From positions 1 through 64,000 of the forward strand of contig JAHHIH010000016.1 of the NCBI GenBank assembly GCA_019358835.1: a DNA stretch of 64,000 nucleotides, written 5' to 3'. The translations under genes were made by a program, and so were the position numbers. Position 1 is the stretch's first letter. Each line of letters begins with the position of its first letter. Origin of the DNA: Tildeniella torsiva UHER 1998/13D (GTDB lineage Bacteria > Cyanobacteriota > Cyanobacteriia > Phormidesmidales > Phormidesmidaceae). The notes beneath the pieces are model-generated. The model was not told the origin of the DNA. It saw only the letters and a list, made by a program, of their open reading frames with translations, and made no database searches. This document shows, piece by piece, positions 40,958 to 51,270 of this stretch.

Positions 40958-43459
40958 TTAGCCCCCTCTGAAAATAGTGAAAATCCCTAGCAGGCTGATG
41001 GAGAGGCTCAAAAGCGTCGCCCAGATCGGCCCATAGGCTGAAAAACTGCGGCGAGAATCGATCTGCACTTGGTGAATGTCAACCCATAGCATGCCGCCAC
41101 CGTAGCGACTCCAGCCAGTGACCGTTGCGGCCTGTCCAATCCAGTGCAGTGGATGGCGGGAATGTTGCAACAGCCCCTGTAGACTGCCTAGGGGGACGGG
41201 GTTAGTTAGCTTTACCAGTCCTGAGCCATCGTCGAGATACAGGTCTTGGCAGCCCCAGTTTCCCAAGTCTGCGCGACCCGATAAGCGGCCCTGCAAGGTT
41301 ACCGGCTTGCCCTGAACTGGTAGTGTCGAATTGCGGTGCAGTAGGCCTGAAATAGTGTCTGGGGCAGCAGCGCTGGTTGGCCTGGTAGCCGTTGGGCTAC
41401 CCAGGTCGGGAAATAGCGCATTGATCCGCAGAAGGAGACCTAGCCCCAACCCCAGCCACAGGCCTCCCATCAGAACACTGGGGTCTTGGTAGAGCCAGCT
41501 CAACCGTTGCCAGCCCAGTCGATTGACGATGCCGCCGACAAACCAGAGCCCCATGGCAATGCCGCCCCCGAGCAGTAGCCCCGCTAAGGGCCCTTTTTGC
41601 AGTAGCAACAGAGACGGTGAAAGACGGCTGGATGGCGGTGACTCCAGCGATCGCGCGACTGAGGTGGGCTGCTGTCGCAGGCTTGCCTGCCGGTCTAGCT
41701 CGACTAGGCGCTCTCCCAGGGATGGATGGGAGGCGCTGACGCGCAGCCACTGGCGGTAGGGATTTAGGCTGTCTAGAGCTACCAGCGTAGCGACCGTGGT
41801 GGCGCGATGGGCGATGGTATCTTGGGGAATTCTTTCCGCTGGGTCAGGTTTTGGTCTGCCTCCAGCATTTGCCAGCAGACTGCCTGGGGTAATCGCCTGG
41901 CGACCGCTGACGGGCATCAAAACTTCCAGACTCGTATGGAGAGGGTGGAGGGTACCTCGCTGTTGCAGGTCGGCGGCGATCGCCTCAGTAAATTGCAGCA
42001 ATCCCTCAGCCAGGTGGTCGGGGTGTTGGGTGAGGGCAATGGCGCGGCGATCGCCCCAGCTACAGCATAGCCGCGACAGCCACAGCACCAGCTGCCGCAG
42101 CAGCCAAAACAGGCCATAGAGCCCGCTGGCCTGTATTCCTAAAATATTGTGCCCGAGGGGCTGAGTTAACCGGTTCCCAACCTGGGCTAGGCGGTGGTAG
42201 CCCGTGTGAAGCAACAGCAGCAGTAATCCTATCGATGAGAGAACGGGTAGGCTGCCGTTTACCACGCGGGCGAGCTCATACCCGTACAGCGCTGTCAGGA
42301 CTTCATCGGAGTGCTGGTCTAACATTCCCTGGCTGACGACGATGCGGCTATTGCGGGCCAGCCAGCCATAGCTAAAGCACAGGGGGGCTGGGTCAGGAAT
42401 AACCCGCAGCTCGGGCAACTGCCAACCTCGCTGGCGGCAAACCTGGCGCAACAGGCGCAGGGCACCTGGGCTGTGCCCCTGGAGCTGGCGGGTTGACAAA
42501 GGCTTTTGGCCGTACCAAAGCGCCAGGGCAAAATCCATGATCCACGGGCTGGCCAAGGCCAATATCACCAGCCCGCTGACCACCCACGGCGTGTAGGTCT
42601 GGTAGGCCCCCGGCAGACTGAGCTGCACCGGCCACCGAATCCATCGCAGGGAGATATCCGCAGTTCTGAGGGTAAAGTGGAAGGCCCAGTTGATCAGCCA
42701 GAGCAGGGCGATCGCCGTGAAGCCCTGTCCTAGCCACAACCCCAGTGGGTACTGAGGTAAAGGAATCTGAGGATGCAGTTGAGCGGCTGGGCGAGGGCTA
42801 GCATCAGGAGGTCTTGACTCGCCAGGGGCAGCAATAGGGTGATAGTCATCGTTTGCGCCTCCGCCCGGCGGTTGGTTGAGCTGCTGAAAGTGAAACAGCG
42901 ATTGGTACGTCTCCTCCGGCATCTTCGCGGTGTCTTGTTTCCTGACTTCCTGACCTGACCTAGTCGCTTTTCCCTGGGTTGGGCGCGAGGTGGGGCTGGG
43001 GGAGTCCGCAGCTTTGGGTGCCGAAGCGCCGGGTGGCTGGAAGGACTGAGCGGCGTTTGTCAACGGCACAAAACCGCTTAGGTCTGCTCCAGATGAGTCC
43101 GAAGCGGGTTCATCCTTTGAAGAAGACTTTGCCTCGGTCACCTCGGGCAGCTGGCAGAGCACCTGGCGAGCCCACGCTTGGGCCTGGGGCGAGGCACTTG
43201 CCGTCAAAGCTTGGCAACTGATCCGCGCCTGGTCAACCTGATTTAGTCGTTGATGCACCCGCACCTGGCCCATCAAAGCTTTGAGGTGGTAGGGCGAACT
43301 CGGCGGCAGCTGTTCCAAGCGCTTAAACAAATCCAGGGCCTGGGCATACTTTTGGGCTCTAAAGGCCGCCACTGCCCGTTGATAAACGCTCTCTACTGAT
43401 GGAGTTGGGAGATTTTCAGGTTTTGGGGCATGAATTTTAGGGTCTATGGGCTGAGCCAT
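40958..43459 (-). CDS. M48-like (Ste24/HtpX-related) membrane protein with lost metal-binding motif
   Basis: About 833-aa protein. Residues about 20-105 are TPR-like, followed by a long linker, membrane spans (about 243-267 and 293-317), the M48-type core, and further spans. In M48 peptidases the active site is HExxH in ALxHELxH; here the aligned stretch is ALYGYELARVV, so both His are replaced by Tyr and Arg, and the third ligand region (usually ExxAD) reads SWGDRRAIAL. Thus it is predicted not to be a zinc protease. A scaffold or regulatory role is inferred. ATG at 43459 gives MAQPIDPK; 43471 is also possible. Confidence 0.75.
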   Translation of the reverse strand: MAQPIDPKIHAPKPENLPTPSVESVYQRAVAAFRAQKYAQALDLFKRLEQLPPSSPYHLKALMGQVRVHQRLNQVDQARISCQALTASASPQAQAWARQVLCQLPEVTEAKSSSKDEPASDSSGADLSGFVPLTNAAQSFQPPGASAPKAADSPSPTSRPTQGKATRSGQEVRKQDTAKMPEETYQSLFHFQQLNQPPGGGANDDYHPIAAPGESRPPDASPRPAAQLHPQIPLPQYPLGLWLGQGFTAIALLWLINWAFHFTLRTADISLRWIRWPVQLSLPGAYQTYTPWVVSGLVILALASPWIMDFALALWYGQKPLSTRQLQGHSPGALRLLRQVCRQRGWQLPELRVIPDPAPLCFSYGWLARNSRIVVSQGMLDQHSDEVLTALYGYELARVVNGSLPVLSSIGLLLLLLHTGYHRLAQVGNRLTQPLGHNILGIQASGLYGLFWLLRQLVLWLSRLCCSWGDRRAIALTQHPDHLAEGLLQFTEAIAADLQQRGTLHPLHTSLEVLMPVSGRQAITPGSLLANAGGRPKPDPAERIPQDTIAHRATTVATLVALDSLNPYRQWLRVSASHPSLGERLVELDRQASLRQQPTSVARSLESPPSSRLSPSLLLLQKGPLAGLLLGGGIAMGLWFVGGIVNRLGWQRLSWLYQDPSVLMGGLWLGLGLGLLLRINALFPDLGSPTATRPTSAAAPDTISGLLHRNSTLPVQGKPVTLQGRLSGRADLGNWGCQDLYLDDGSGLVKLTNPVPLGSLQGLLQHSRHPLHWIGQAATVTGWSRYGGGMLWVDIHQVQIDSRRSFSAYGPIWATLLSLSISLLGIFTIFRGG

Positions 43460-43632
43460 ACGCCAGGACAAGGGTAGAAAAGTTCAAGCATAACCAACTA
43501 TGCCCGTTCTGTTTCTTCCGACTTGTCTCAAGGAGAAAGACAACAACCCAAGACAATCGGAGAGATCAACTCTGGCAGACGGCTATAGCTGCACTCTAGA
43601 CTAAAAATCATTGCCAAAGGTGCCCCTGCCCC

Positions 43633-44379
43633 ATGATTGCTCTCAGCCTGTTTGTTGCCAGTTTTCTGGCTTGGTTTCTCAGTATGCTGGCCGGGGGCGG
43701 CAGCCCGTTCATTCTGATTCCTATAATTTCGCTGCTGTTGGGAACCCCGGCGGTGGCCCCAGTAATTACAACGGGGCTATTGATCGGCAATACCCAGCGG
43801 GGGATTTCCTTTTGGCAGTATGTGGACTGGCAGGTCACCGCCTGGTACGTACCGGGGGCCACCGTAGGTGCGCTGATCGGCTGCTATGGGCTGACCCAAA
43901 TTCATGTGGAAGGGCTGCAACTGCTGCTCGGTATGGGGTTGCTAATTATGGTAGCCAACTACCTTCTGGGCCCGAAGGATAATCAGTTTGCGGTCAAAGC
44001 CTGGTACTTTTTGCCGCTGGCCTTTGTCAATGCGATTGGGTCCGGGTTGATTGGCAGCACTGGCCCAGTCATGAACCCGCTGTATCTCAACTACGGGCTA
44101 GAAAAAGAAGCCATGGTGGCCACCAAGGCCTTTAATAAGGCGGTGCTGCACCTGGTTAAGCTAACGGCCTATGCCGCCTTTGGCAGCCTGAATTCTGAGT
44201 ACTTAGCCTACGGCTTGGTGATTGGGTTGGGTGCCATACCGGCTAACTGGCTGGGGAAGATGGTGCTAGCCAAGCTGTCGGCCCAGCAATTTAGGCAGCT
44301 GGTCTTTACCTTTGTAGCAGTTAGCGGCGTGGCCATGATTTGGCAGCAGCGCCACTTTTTGACTGTCTGGTTGATGTAA
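43633..44379 (+). CDS. TSUP-family (TauE/SafE) membrane transporter
   Basis: 248-aa protein with about eight hydrophobic helices, characteristic of the sulfite exporter TauE/SafE family. The first span holds SLFVASFLAWFLSMLAGGGSP-type Gly-rich loop (LAGGGSPF), and a repeat of it is later (IGSGLIGSTGP). The substrate is a small anion or organosulfur compound but cannot be fixed. ATG at 43633; it ends five bases from the convergent sbcD stop. Confidence 0.88.
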   Translation: MIALSLFVASFLAWFLSMLAGGGSPFILIPIISLLLGTPAVAPVITTGLLIGNTQRGISFWQYVDWQVTAWYVPGATVGALIGCYGLTQIHVEGLQLLLGMGLLIMVANYLLGPKDNQFAVKAWYFLPLAFVNAIGSGLIGSTGPVMNPLYLNYGLEKEAMVATKAFNKAVLHLVKLTAYAAFGSLNSEYLAYGLVIGLGAIPANWLGKMVLAKLSAQQFRQLVFTFVAVSGVAMIWQQRHFLTVWLM

Positions 44380-44384
44380 ACCGG

Positions 44385-45704
44385 TTATGTAGGCAGCGGA
44401 TCGTTCAAGGTATCCTGAACCGTTTCTACCTGCTCAGGGTGTTCTGCCTGGCTATCTAAGCTCAGCAACGTTTCGACCAATCCATAGAGCGCAATTTCAT
44501 CGGCTCCGGAGAGCTGGCGGTCTTTGAGGTCGGTGAGCCCCTGAGCCAGTTCAGGGGCTCGGCTTCTGTAGTCGCGGCGGGCGGTGAGCATATCCTCAAA
44601 GATGGATTGCTCAATTTCAACTCGATTTTGGCCGTCGTTGAGGGGCGTTTGGTAGGCGACATCTTCGACATCGTACTTAACCAGCACTATCAGGGCATCA
44701 CTGGCGGCTTTAATGGCCTCCTGCAATCGGCGCGTGTCGAGTTCGAGACGGTCAAAACCAACCTGACCCGTGATTTTTAGCTCTACAATGGGCGGGATAT
44801 CGTTCTGGTGCTTGGTGGCGGCGGCGATCGCCCGCTCCGTAGCCAATTCAGTCAGCTCATCCAAACTCTCTTGTCCCTTGGCCACCACCTCAACGCGCTC
44901 AATGGGCCGCTGGAAGTAGTCGCTCTTAAGCTGCGCGTCAACGCCCTGGGCCGAAAGCTCCACCAGGTAAGCCCCTCGCTGAAAGCGGCTCTCGTCCACA
45001 TTATTGGCCTCGAGCGAGCCGGGGTTAAACACCCACCCCTCAGCGGTGTAGTTTTTATGGATATGACCCAGGGCTAGGTAATCTACCCCAGCTGCCTTGA
45101 GCGGCAGCAGTTCGCTGTAGCGCAGCGCCCCGGCGTAGCGAGAAATTTGCCCCTCTAGACCATGGTGAAACAGTAAAACAGTATGATCGGGGCCGGTAGG
45201 GAGGTCTTGAATGGCCTCGGCTAGCAGCTCAATGGCGCGGGGAGCTGTGGCCCCATACCAGCTAGAACCGATGACTCGTACGCCGCAGGGCAGGTCGATG
45301 TAGCCGCCGGAGCGGGTGCTATCGTCCCAGGGGGTGAGCCGATTTTCAGCATTAGCTCCATCGTTAGGCTCTAGCAGCTTGAGCAGATCCCACTCGGAGA
45401 GGTACTTGAGCCAGCTAGTGCGGGTGCCGTAGGGGCGATTGTCGTGGTTGCCCTCAATGGCCACCACCGGAATGTCGGCCTCCTTCAGCATCTGGAGACA
45501 CACCTGGGCCTGGTTGAGGGTGGCAGGTTTGATGTTGCGGTGCTCGAACAGATCGCCTGCGATCGCCACAAAATCCACCCCTTCTTCAATGGCGTAGCGC
45601 TGCAGCACCGTTTGCAGGGCGCGAAAAAAGTCTTTGGTTCGCTCTGGAGTATCGTAGCGGTCAAACCCCAGATGAATATCGGCAATGTGGAGAAACTTGG
45701 CCAT
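44385..45704 (-). CDS. sbcD: DNA repair exonuclease SbcD/Mre11-like
   Basis: 439-aa protein with calcineurin-like phosphoesterase motifs: HIADIHLGFD (residues 6-15), GDLFEH, and EGNHDNRPYG, later LFHHGL and LGHIHKNY, giving the full set of metal ligands of SbcD/Mre11 nucleases. It would cleave DNA ends or hairpins with an SbcC/Rad50 ATPase, but no SbcC gene is adjacent. The C-terminal 130 residues form the capping domain. ATG at 45704. Divergent from nothing on the plus strand; prfA follows upstream on the same strand at 125 bp. Confidence 0.92.
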   Translation of the reverse strand: MAKFLHIADIHLGFDRYDTPERTKDFFRALQTVLQRYAIEEGVDFVAIAGDLFEHRNIKPATLNQAQVCLQMLKEADIPVVAIEGNHDNRPYGTRTSWLKYLSEWDLLKLLEPNDGANAENRLTPWDDSTRSGGYIDLPCGVRVIGSSWYGATAPRAIELLAEAIQDLPTGPDHTVLLFHHGLEGQISRYAGALRYSELLPLKAAGVDYLALGHIHKNYTAEGWVFNPGSLEANNVDESRFQRGAYLVELSAQGVDAQLKSDYFQRPIERVEVVAKGQESLDELTELATERAIAAATKHQNDIPPIVELKITGQVGFDRLELDTRRLQEAIKAASDALIVLVKYDVEDVAYQTPLNDGQNRVEIEQSIFEDMLTARRDYRSRAPELAQGLTDLKDRQLSGADEIALYGLVETLLSLDSQAEHPEQVETVQDTLNDPLPT

Positions 45705-45829
45705 CGGGCAATCCGCAGCGCTACTTGCTCAGCCTAGTCTTAATTTTGGATTTTGGAATGGCGATTTTGGGTTGAAAAGACCTGGCTGGCAGCTTGATTG
45801 GCCTCAGCAGCCAGTATCGATCCTAACCT

Positions 45830-46930
45830 TCAAACCGCCGAGGACTCTGCTGCCAATTCTTCCAGGCGATCTTGCTGGTCGCGGCTCACGCAAGACTGAA
45901 TCAAATCGTCAATATCCCCTTCTAAAACAGGGGTAAGGGTAAAGTTTTGGTTGAGGCGGTGATCGGTAACCCGATTGTCTTTGTAGTTGTAAGTGCGGAT
46001 TTTTTCTGACCGCGATCCGCTGCCCACTTGAGACTTGCGCATCGACGATACCGCTTCTTGCTGCTCACGCATCTTGATGTCAAAGAGCTTAGCCCGCAGA
46101 ATTTGCATGGCTCGTTCGCGGTTTTTGAGCTGCGATCGCTCCTCGGTACAAAATACCCGAATGCCCGTCGGCTTGTGGATCAAGTCAACCGCCGTTTCAA
46201 CCTTGTTGACGTTTTGGCCGCCTGCACCGCCCGATCGCGCCGTGGTCAGCTCAATATCTTTAGGGTCAATCTGAACTTCTACCTCATCCACCTCAGGCAT
46301 GATAGCTACGGTAGCCGTGGAGGTGTGAACCCGTCCACCCGCTTCCGTTACCGGAACGCGCTGGACGCGGTGAACCCCGGCCTCAAACTTAAGCTGGCTG
46401 TAGACGCGATCGCCCGCAATCTCTAGAATCGCTTCTTTAAAGCCACCCATGTCCGCCGCTGATTCGCTCAGCAGCTTTACCTTCCAGCCCTGGGTCTCGG
46501 CATACCGTGAATAAAGCCGCACCAAATCCCCAGCCCAAATGCTAGCTTCATCCCCGCCAGTACCGGCACGAATCTCTAGCATGATGTTTTTGTCATCGTT
46601 GGGGTCGCGAGGTAGCAGCAGCAGCTTCAACCGAGCTTCTAACCCCGCCAGCTTCTCTGCCAAGGTGTCTACCTCTAGGCCAGCCATTTCCTTCATTTCA
46701 GGATCGCTGTTGGCTTCCTTGTAAATTTCCCGTGCCTCAACTAACTCTTCCCCAGTAGCTTTCCACTCGGCATAGGTGGTAACCGTTTCTTCTAACGAAG
46801 ACCGTGACTTGGCGATGCGCTGAAACTCATCCGGATCCTTAGCGACATCAGGGTCAGCCATCCTCCGGGTCAACTCTTGGAACGTTTGCTCCACAGAATT
46901 AAGCTTTTCAATCAGATACGCCTCAGCCAT
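45830..46930 (-). CDS. prfA: Peptide chain release factor 1
   Basis: 366-aa release factor that ends translation at UAA/UAG. The GGQ motif is in [13 protein letters not shown], and the codon-recognition tripeptide is PVT in [14 protein letters not shown] (PxT type, confirming RF1). Length is normal. ATG at 46930. It is the last gene of the ribosomal block that runs from rpmJ, as usual in cyanobacteria, with a 60-bp gap to rpmE. Confidence 0.97.
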   Translation of the reverse strand: MAEAYLIEKLNSVEQTFQELTRRMADPDVAKDPDEFQRIAKSRSSLEETVTTYAEWKATGEELVEAREIYKEANSDPEMKEMAGLEVDTLAEKLAGLEARLKLLLLPRDPNDDKNIMLEIRAGTGGDEASIWAGDLVRLYSRYAETQGWKVKLLSESAADMGGFKEAILEIAGDRVYSQLKFEAGVHRVQRVPVTEAGGRVHTSTATVAIMPEVDEVEVQIDPKDIELTTARSGGAGGQNVNKVETAVDLIHKPTGIRVFCTEERSQLKNRERAMQILRAKLFDIKMREQQEAVSSMRKSQVGSGSRSEKIRTYNYKDNRVTDHRLNQNFTLTPVLEGDIDDLIQSCVSRDQQDRLEELAAESSAV

Positions 46931-46990
46931 GGTCTCCTTATATCCGCTGCCTAGCCAGAATGGTTTGCCCTATGCACTACCGCAGCTAGG

Positions 46991-47251
46991 CTAAGCGTTG
47001 TCAGCATCCGTTTTGTCGGTACTGGTCTCCTGAGCTGCAGAGGCATCAGCCATCCCATACTTGCGCAAAAAGCGCTCTACGCGGCCCTCAGTGTCAATAA
47101 TTTTCTGAGTTCCAGTGTAAAAGGGGTGATTGCCTGACCAAACATCTACGCTCAACTGAGGCTTAGTAGAGCCCACAGTCATAATTTCTTTACCGTCACA
47201 AAAAACCTTGGCTTCGGGGTACCAAGTAGGGTGAATGTCAGGCTTTGCCAT
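46991..47251 (-). CDS. rpmE: 50S ribosomal protein L31
   Basis: 86-aa L31. It starts AKPDIHPTWYPEAKVFCDGKEI and has WSGNHPFYTG in the middle. Only one Cys is present (VFCDG), so it is the zinc-free (C-) form rather than the four-Cys type. The C-terminal extension is Asp/Thr-rich. Lies in rpsI-rpmE-prfA order within the minus-strand ribosomal half. Confidence 0.95.
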   Translation of the reverse strand: MAKPDIHPTWYPEAKVFCDGKEIMTVGSTKPQLSVDVWSGNHPFYTGTQKIIDTEGRVERFLRKYGMADASAAQETSTDKTDADNA

Positions 47252-47370
47252 AGCAGTGGGTTAAAACAACAACATCAACAACAGAACACAAACAGTGATT
47301 AGACAGAGCGAAAACCGAAAATCAAACCTGGATCTCCGGTCAGCAAATGTCTGAACCCAGCCAGATAAGT

Positions 47371-47784
47371 CTAACGCTTGGAGAACTGAGGTGCCTTACG
47401 GGCTTTCTTCAGACCGTACTTGCGGCGCTCCTTGGCTCGGGGGTCGCGGGTGAGATATCCCTCAACCTTTAGAGGCTTGCGGTTTTCAGGGTCAAGTTCA
47501 CATAGGGCACGAGCCACTCCCAAACGAATGGCATCAGCTTGCCCCGTGAGTCCACCACCCTTAACATTCACCAGAATGTCGTAGGCATTCTCCAAACCCA
47601 GAACCTCTAGGGGCGCTTTAGTGGCATTGAGATAGGCCGGGTTGAACTGTAAATAGTCGTCGCCAGGGCGCTTATTAATTACCAACTGGCCGTTGCCGGG
47701 AACGAGGCGCACCCGCGCAATTGAGGTTTTACGGCGACCGGTACCCCAGTACACAGCTCGTTCAGATTGATCGGTAGCCTGCAT
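47371..47784 (-). CDS. rpsI: 30S ribosomal protein S9
   Basis: 137-aa S9. The conserved [18 protein letters not shown] and the basic C-terminal tail ending FSKR (the tail contacts P-site tRNA) are present. Its start overlaps the rplM stop in a TAATG arrangement, so the two are translationally coupled, as is common for L13-S9. Confidence 0.97.
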   Translation of the reverse strand: MQATDQSERAVYWGTGRRKTSIARVRLVPGNGQLVINKRPGDDYLQFNPAYLNATKAPLEVLGLENAYDILVNVKGGGLTGQADAIRLGVARALCELDPENRKPLKVEGYLTRDPRAKERRKYGLKKARKAPQFSKR

Positions 47785-48242
47785 TATTTCGCTTCTCCAG
47801 GAATAGTGTTGACAACGTGAATTTCAGGGTTCTGAGCCTGGTGGGAATGCTCCGGCCCAGCGTACACCTTGAGCTTGGTGAACTGCTTACGGCCCAAAGA
47901 AGTTTTCGGCAGCATGCCTTTTACAGCCTGCTCAATAATCCGCTCAGGGATACGGGCCTGAAGCTTTTCAAAGGTCTCAACCTTCATGCCGCCGGGGCGA
48001 CCCGAGTGCCGCCGATAGAGCTTGGTGCTGGCCTTGCGACCGGTAACCACTACTTTCTCGGCGTTCACGACGATGACAAAGTCACCGGTATCCATATGAG
48101 GCGTAAACGTAGGCTTGTTCTTGCCGCGCAGAATGGTGGCAATTTCGGTGGCCAGCCGTCCCAGGCGCTGACCCTCAGCGTCGATCACATGCCACTGCCG
48201 CTGAATAGAATCGACAGGAGGAACATAAGTCTTAGTAGTCAT
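47784..48242 (-). CDS. rplM: 50S ribosomal protein L13
   Basis: 152-aa L13. ATG at 48242 ([20 protein letters not shown]) fits the family; the longer reading frame upstream is antisense or leader. Core segments [21 protein letters not shown] and [21 protein letters not shown] (shown in parts [17 protein letters not shown]) are conserved. Overlaps rpsI by one base (TAATG). Confidence 0.96.
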   Translation of the reverse strand: MTTKTYVPPVDSIQRQWHVIDAEGQRLGRLATEIATILRGKNKPTFTPHMDTGDFVIVVNAEKVVVTGRKASTKLYRRHSGRPGGMKVETFEKLQARIPERIIEQAVKGMLPKTSLGRKQFTKLKVYAGPEHSHQAQNPEIHVVNTIPGEAK

Positions 48243-48313
48243 AGCGCTTGAGCTGCCTTTCTTGAATGAACCACACGAATGAAACAAACGATCTAAACAA
48301 AACTGAACAAACC

Positions 48314-49186
48314 TCAGGCTACAGCTGAACCCCAAAAGAAATGGGGCTGGGTGTCGAACCAGACCTCTTGAGCAAAGGGAGGATCGTCGTAGCCGACCCG
48401 CAGTAGGCACAACCCTTGGGCCGGGGCCGCATACTTCACCCGATGGCGCTGACGCTGCTGCCACAGTTGACCAAATTCTGAGGGAGTGAGTTCACCACTG
48501 CCTACCTTTACCACTAGCCCCATAATGAGCCTCACCATGCCGTACAAAAACCCTTTAGCTTGAAGCTCAACGGTCAGGAATGTATCCTGTCGGCGGCACT
48601 CGGCAACCTGTAGATCTACCCAAGAATGGCTCTTGCCCGATCGCGCTCGATGAAAGGCCGTCATATCATGGTGGCCTACCATGGCATCAAGCGCAGTCTG
48701 AATCTTGCCCTGATCTAAGTATTGACGATAGTAGTGCCACACAAAGGGACGTACGAACAAGTTGGGCCGTTGTCCGGTGTAAAGGGTATAGCGATAGCGC
48801 CGCCAGCAGGCCGAAAACTGGGAATGCCAGGTGTCAGCTACCGCCGCCGAAGCCCGAATCAAAATATCCTCCGGTAGTCGAGCGTTGAGCACATCAGCCC
48901 AGCGGTGCGCCGGGATAAAGTCAGGAGCGTCGAAATGAGCCACTTGCGCTGCTGCATGCACCCCGGTATCGGTGCGCCCAGCGCCGCTGAGGCGTACATC
49001 GTAGCCCAATACCGATCGCACCGCTGCCTCAACCTCTCCCTGTACCGTCCGGGCATTGGGCTGCCACTGCCAACCGTGGAGATGGGTTCCTACATACTGC
49101 ACCACCAAAGCGACCCGCTGAGTTGACTCTGCAAACTCAGCGGGCTGGCTTTCTAGGCTGTGCTGTATGGGCGACGGCTTCTCCAT
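48314..49186 (-). CDS. truA: tRNA pseudouridine(38-40) synthase TruA
   Basis: 290-aa enzyme that makes pseudouridine at positions 38-40 of tRNA. The catalytic Asp is in the motif [18 protein letters not shown], and [17 protein letters not shown] precedes it. Start taken at 49186 ([10 protein letters not shown]), but a later start near [15 protein letters not shown] would also fit the family. Placed between rplQ and rplM, its normal position in the cyanobacterial ribosomal cluster. Confidence 0.95.
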   Translation of the reverse strand: MEKPSPIQHSLESQPAEFAESTQRVALVVQYVGTHLHGWQWQPNARTVQGEVEAAVRSVLGYDVRLSGAGRTDTGVHAAAQVAHFDAPDFIPAHRWADVLNARLPEDILIRASAAVADTWHSQFSACWRRYRYTLYTGQRPNLFVRPFVWHYYRQYLDQGKIQTALDAMVGHHDMTAFHRARSGKSHSWVDLQVAECRRQDTFLTVELQAKGFLYGMVRLIMGLVVKVGSGELTPSEFGQLWQQRQRHRVKYAAPAQGLCLLRVGYDDPPFAQEVWFDTQPHFFWGSAVA

Positions 49187-49232
49187 GGAATATGGGCAGA
49201 TATTAGCTAACAAGTACAATGGGACAGCGGAA

Positions 49233-49583
49233 CTAGGTCAACTCAATAATAGCCATCTCAGAGTTGTCGCCCCGGCGACGAACCGTCTTGACAATCCGGG
49301 TGTAGCCACCGTTGCGGCTACCGTAACGCTCAGCTGCCTGACTAAACAGAGCGTGGACGAGTTGTTTGTCGTAGATGTAGCCCATAGCCTGGCGACGGGC
49401 AGGTAAAGACCCATCTTTGGCGAGGGTAATCATACGGTCAGCTTCTTCACGCACGGCTTTAGCCCGAGTTTTAGTCGTGGTAATCCGACCGTGGCGAATA
49501 AGCTCTGTGGTCAGGGAACGCAGCAGAGCTTTGCGCTGGTCTGCGGGTTTCCCAAGTTGATGAACGCGACACTGGTGACGCAT
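49233..49583 (-). CDS. rplQ: 50S ribosomal protein L17
   Basis: 116-aa L17 with the typical [21 protein letters not shown]-type start ([17 protein letters not shown]) and [20 protein letters not shown]. It is downstream of rpoA by 107 bp, same strand. Normal bacterial length. Confidence 0.97.
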   Translation of the reverse strand: MRHQCRVHQLGKPADQRKALLRSLTTELIRHGRITTTKTRAKAVREEADRMITLAKDGSLPARRQAMGYIYDKQLVHALFSQAAERYGSRNGGYTRIVKTVRRRGDNSEMAIIELT

Positions 49584-49690
49584 GGCACTGAACTCAGATG
49601 AACAACAAAATGAAAGAACGAATGCATCAAAGAAAAAAGTGGGGCGTCAACGCATTTCCCTATATTTCCCGATGCTTGCCCTCAAGCCAA

Positions 49691-50638
49691 TTAAGCGGTC
49701 TTAGAGGCTTTCTCGAGTGGTAGGGTGATGCCTAAGCGCTCTTGAAGAGCCTCGATCACTTCTTCGGCGGATTTTTGGCCGAAGTTTTTTATCTCCAGCA
49801 GGTCCTCCTGACTAAAGTCGAGCAGATCGGCCACAGAGTTAATCTGAGCTCGCTTCAGACAGTTGTAAGCTCGCACCGAAAGCCTCAATTCCTCAATAGG
49901 AATCTGATTGTTCGGATCTTCCTCCTTGACCTCTTCGTCAAACTTAGGCTCTAGGGTGACATCCTTCAGGGGCATAAACAGGCTCACCAAAATATCAGCG
50001 GCCTGGCTCATGGCCTGCTGCGGGGTGATGCTGCCGTTCGTCCAGATGTCCATAATCAGCTGATCACGCTGCATAGACCCAGAAACCACAACCTCTTCAA
50101 CGGTGTAGTTGACCTTTTTGACCGGCATAAATACCGAGTCAATTTGAATGAAGTCAAGCGCAGTGGCGTCATCTTTGCTGCGCACCACAGCTCGATAGCC
50201 CTGACCCCGCTCGACCCTAAACTCCATCTCGAGGGTATGGCCGTCGGCCACCGTAGCCACATACTGCTCCGGATTGACGACTTCTACTTCAGACGGTAGT
50301 TCGAAGTGACCCGCCGTCACCCGAGCCGGTCCCTGAACCAGAAGACGGCCAATTTGAGGCTGGCTGGTGTAGCTTCGCAGCACAATTTCCTTCATGTTGA
50401 GGAGAATGTCGAGAACATCTTCCCGCACCCCAACAATGGTTGAGAACTCGTGGGTTGCCCCAGCGATTCTCACCGCCGTAATCGCAATGCCTTCTAGGTT
50501 AGATAGAAGCACCCGTCGTAGGGCATTGCCTACGGTGGTACCCTGGCTGCGCTCTAAAGGCTCGATGACAAATCGACCGTACTGGCTTTGGTCGTTTTCA
50601 ACGACAGACTCTACGCAATCAACATGAAACTGTGCCAA
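49691..50638 (-). CDS. rpoA: RNA polymerase alpha subunit
   Basis: 315-aa alpha subunit. The N-terminal domain (about 1-225) has SQGTTVGNALRRVLLSNLEG, which dimerises and binds beta/beta-prime; the C-terminal domain (about 245-310) carries LSVRAYNCLKRAQI and KNFGQKSAEEVIEAL for promoter UP elements. I chose the TTG at 50638, which gives MAQFHVDCVES, the standard cyanobacterial N-terminus and length; AAGGGAGA lies a few nt upstream. The nearest ATG upstream would add 14 unrelated residues. Confidence 0.95.
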   Translation of the reverse strand: MAQFHVDCVESVVENDQSQYGRFVIEPLERSQGTTVGNALRRVLLSNLEGIAITAVRIAGATHEFSTIVGVREDVLDILLNMKEIVLRSYTSQPQIGRLLVQGPARVTAGHFELPSEVEVVNPEQYVATVADGHTLEMEFRVERGQGYRAVVRSKDDATALDFIQIDSVFMPVKKVNYTVEEVVVSGSMQRDQLIMDIWTNGSITPQQAMSQAADILVSLFMPLKDVTLEPKFDEEVKEEDPNNQIPIEELRLSVRAYNCLKRAQINSVADLLDFSQEDLLEIKNFGQKSAEEVIEALQERLGITLPLEKASKTA

Positions 50639-50707
50639 AATCCTATCTCCCTTAAACCTCGCGATACCCTGCCCGCCCACTGAGCTGACGACACCAATAA
50701 TAAATGC

Positions 50708-51100
50708 CTAAACCCGACGGCGCTTGGGTGGCCGACAACCGTTGTGGGGAATAGGAGTCACATCTCTAATCAAGGTGATTTCTAGACCAGCTCCCTGCAG
50801 GGCACGAATGGCGGTTTCACGACCAGCGCCAGGGCCACTTACCATCACCTCAATCTGACGCATGCCCTGATCCATCGCTCGACGGGCAGCGCCATCGGCG
50901 GCCGTTTGAGCGGCGAAGGGCGTCCCTTTCTTAGCTCCCTTGAATCCGCTAGACCCTGCCGACGCCCAGGAAATCGCTTCCCCCGACTGGTCGGTAATGG
51001 TCACAATGGTGTTGTTGAAGGTCGAACGAATGTGGGCTACACCACTGGGTACGTTCTTCTTACTCTTGCGAGGTCCAGTCTTTCGGGTCGGTTTGGCCAT
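50708..51100 (-). CDS. rpsK: 30S ribosomal protein S11
   Basis: 130-aa S11 with a basic N-terminus ([18 protein letters not shown]) and the conserved [19 protein letters not shown] and [15 protein letters not shown] segments, ending [11 protein letters not shown]. Part of rpsM-rpsK-rpoA, its conserved order. Confidence 0.97.
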   Translation of the reverse strand: MAKPTRKTGPRKSKKNVPSGVAHIRSTFNNTIVTITDQSGEAISWASAGSSGFKGAKKGTPFAAQTAADGAARRAMDQGMRQIEVMVSGPGAGRETAIRALQGAGLEITLIRDVTPIPHNGCRPPKRRRV

Positions 51101-51270
51101 AGCGTTGTCACTAAATTCAATTCGAGAAAACTTGATTCAATGGGGTTGTCGATGAGCGGCTAACGCTAAAAAACATCGGCAAACAGTCAGAAAAACTCGC
51201 TACGAAGCCTAGCGAGCTTTCTGCCTTTAAATCTCCAGGGCTAGCCGGAGGCTCAAGAAGCGAAGCAGCT

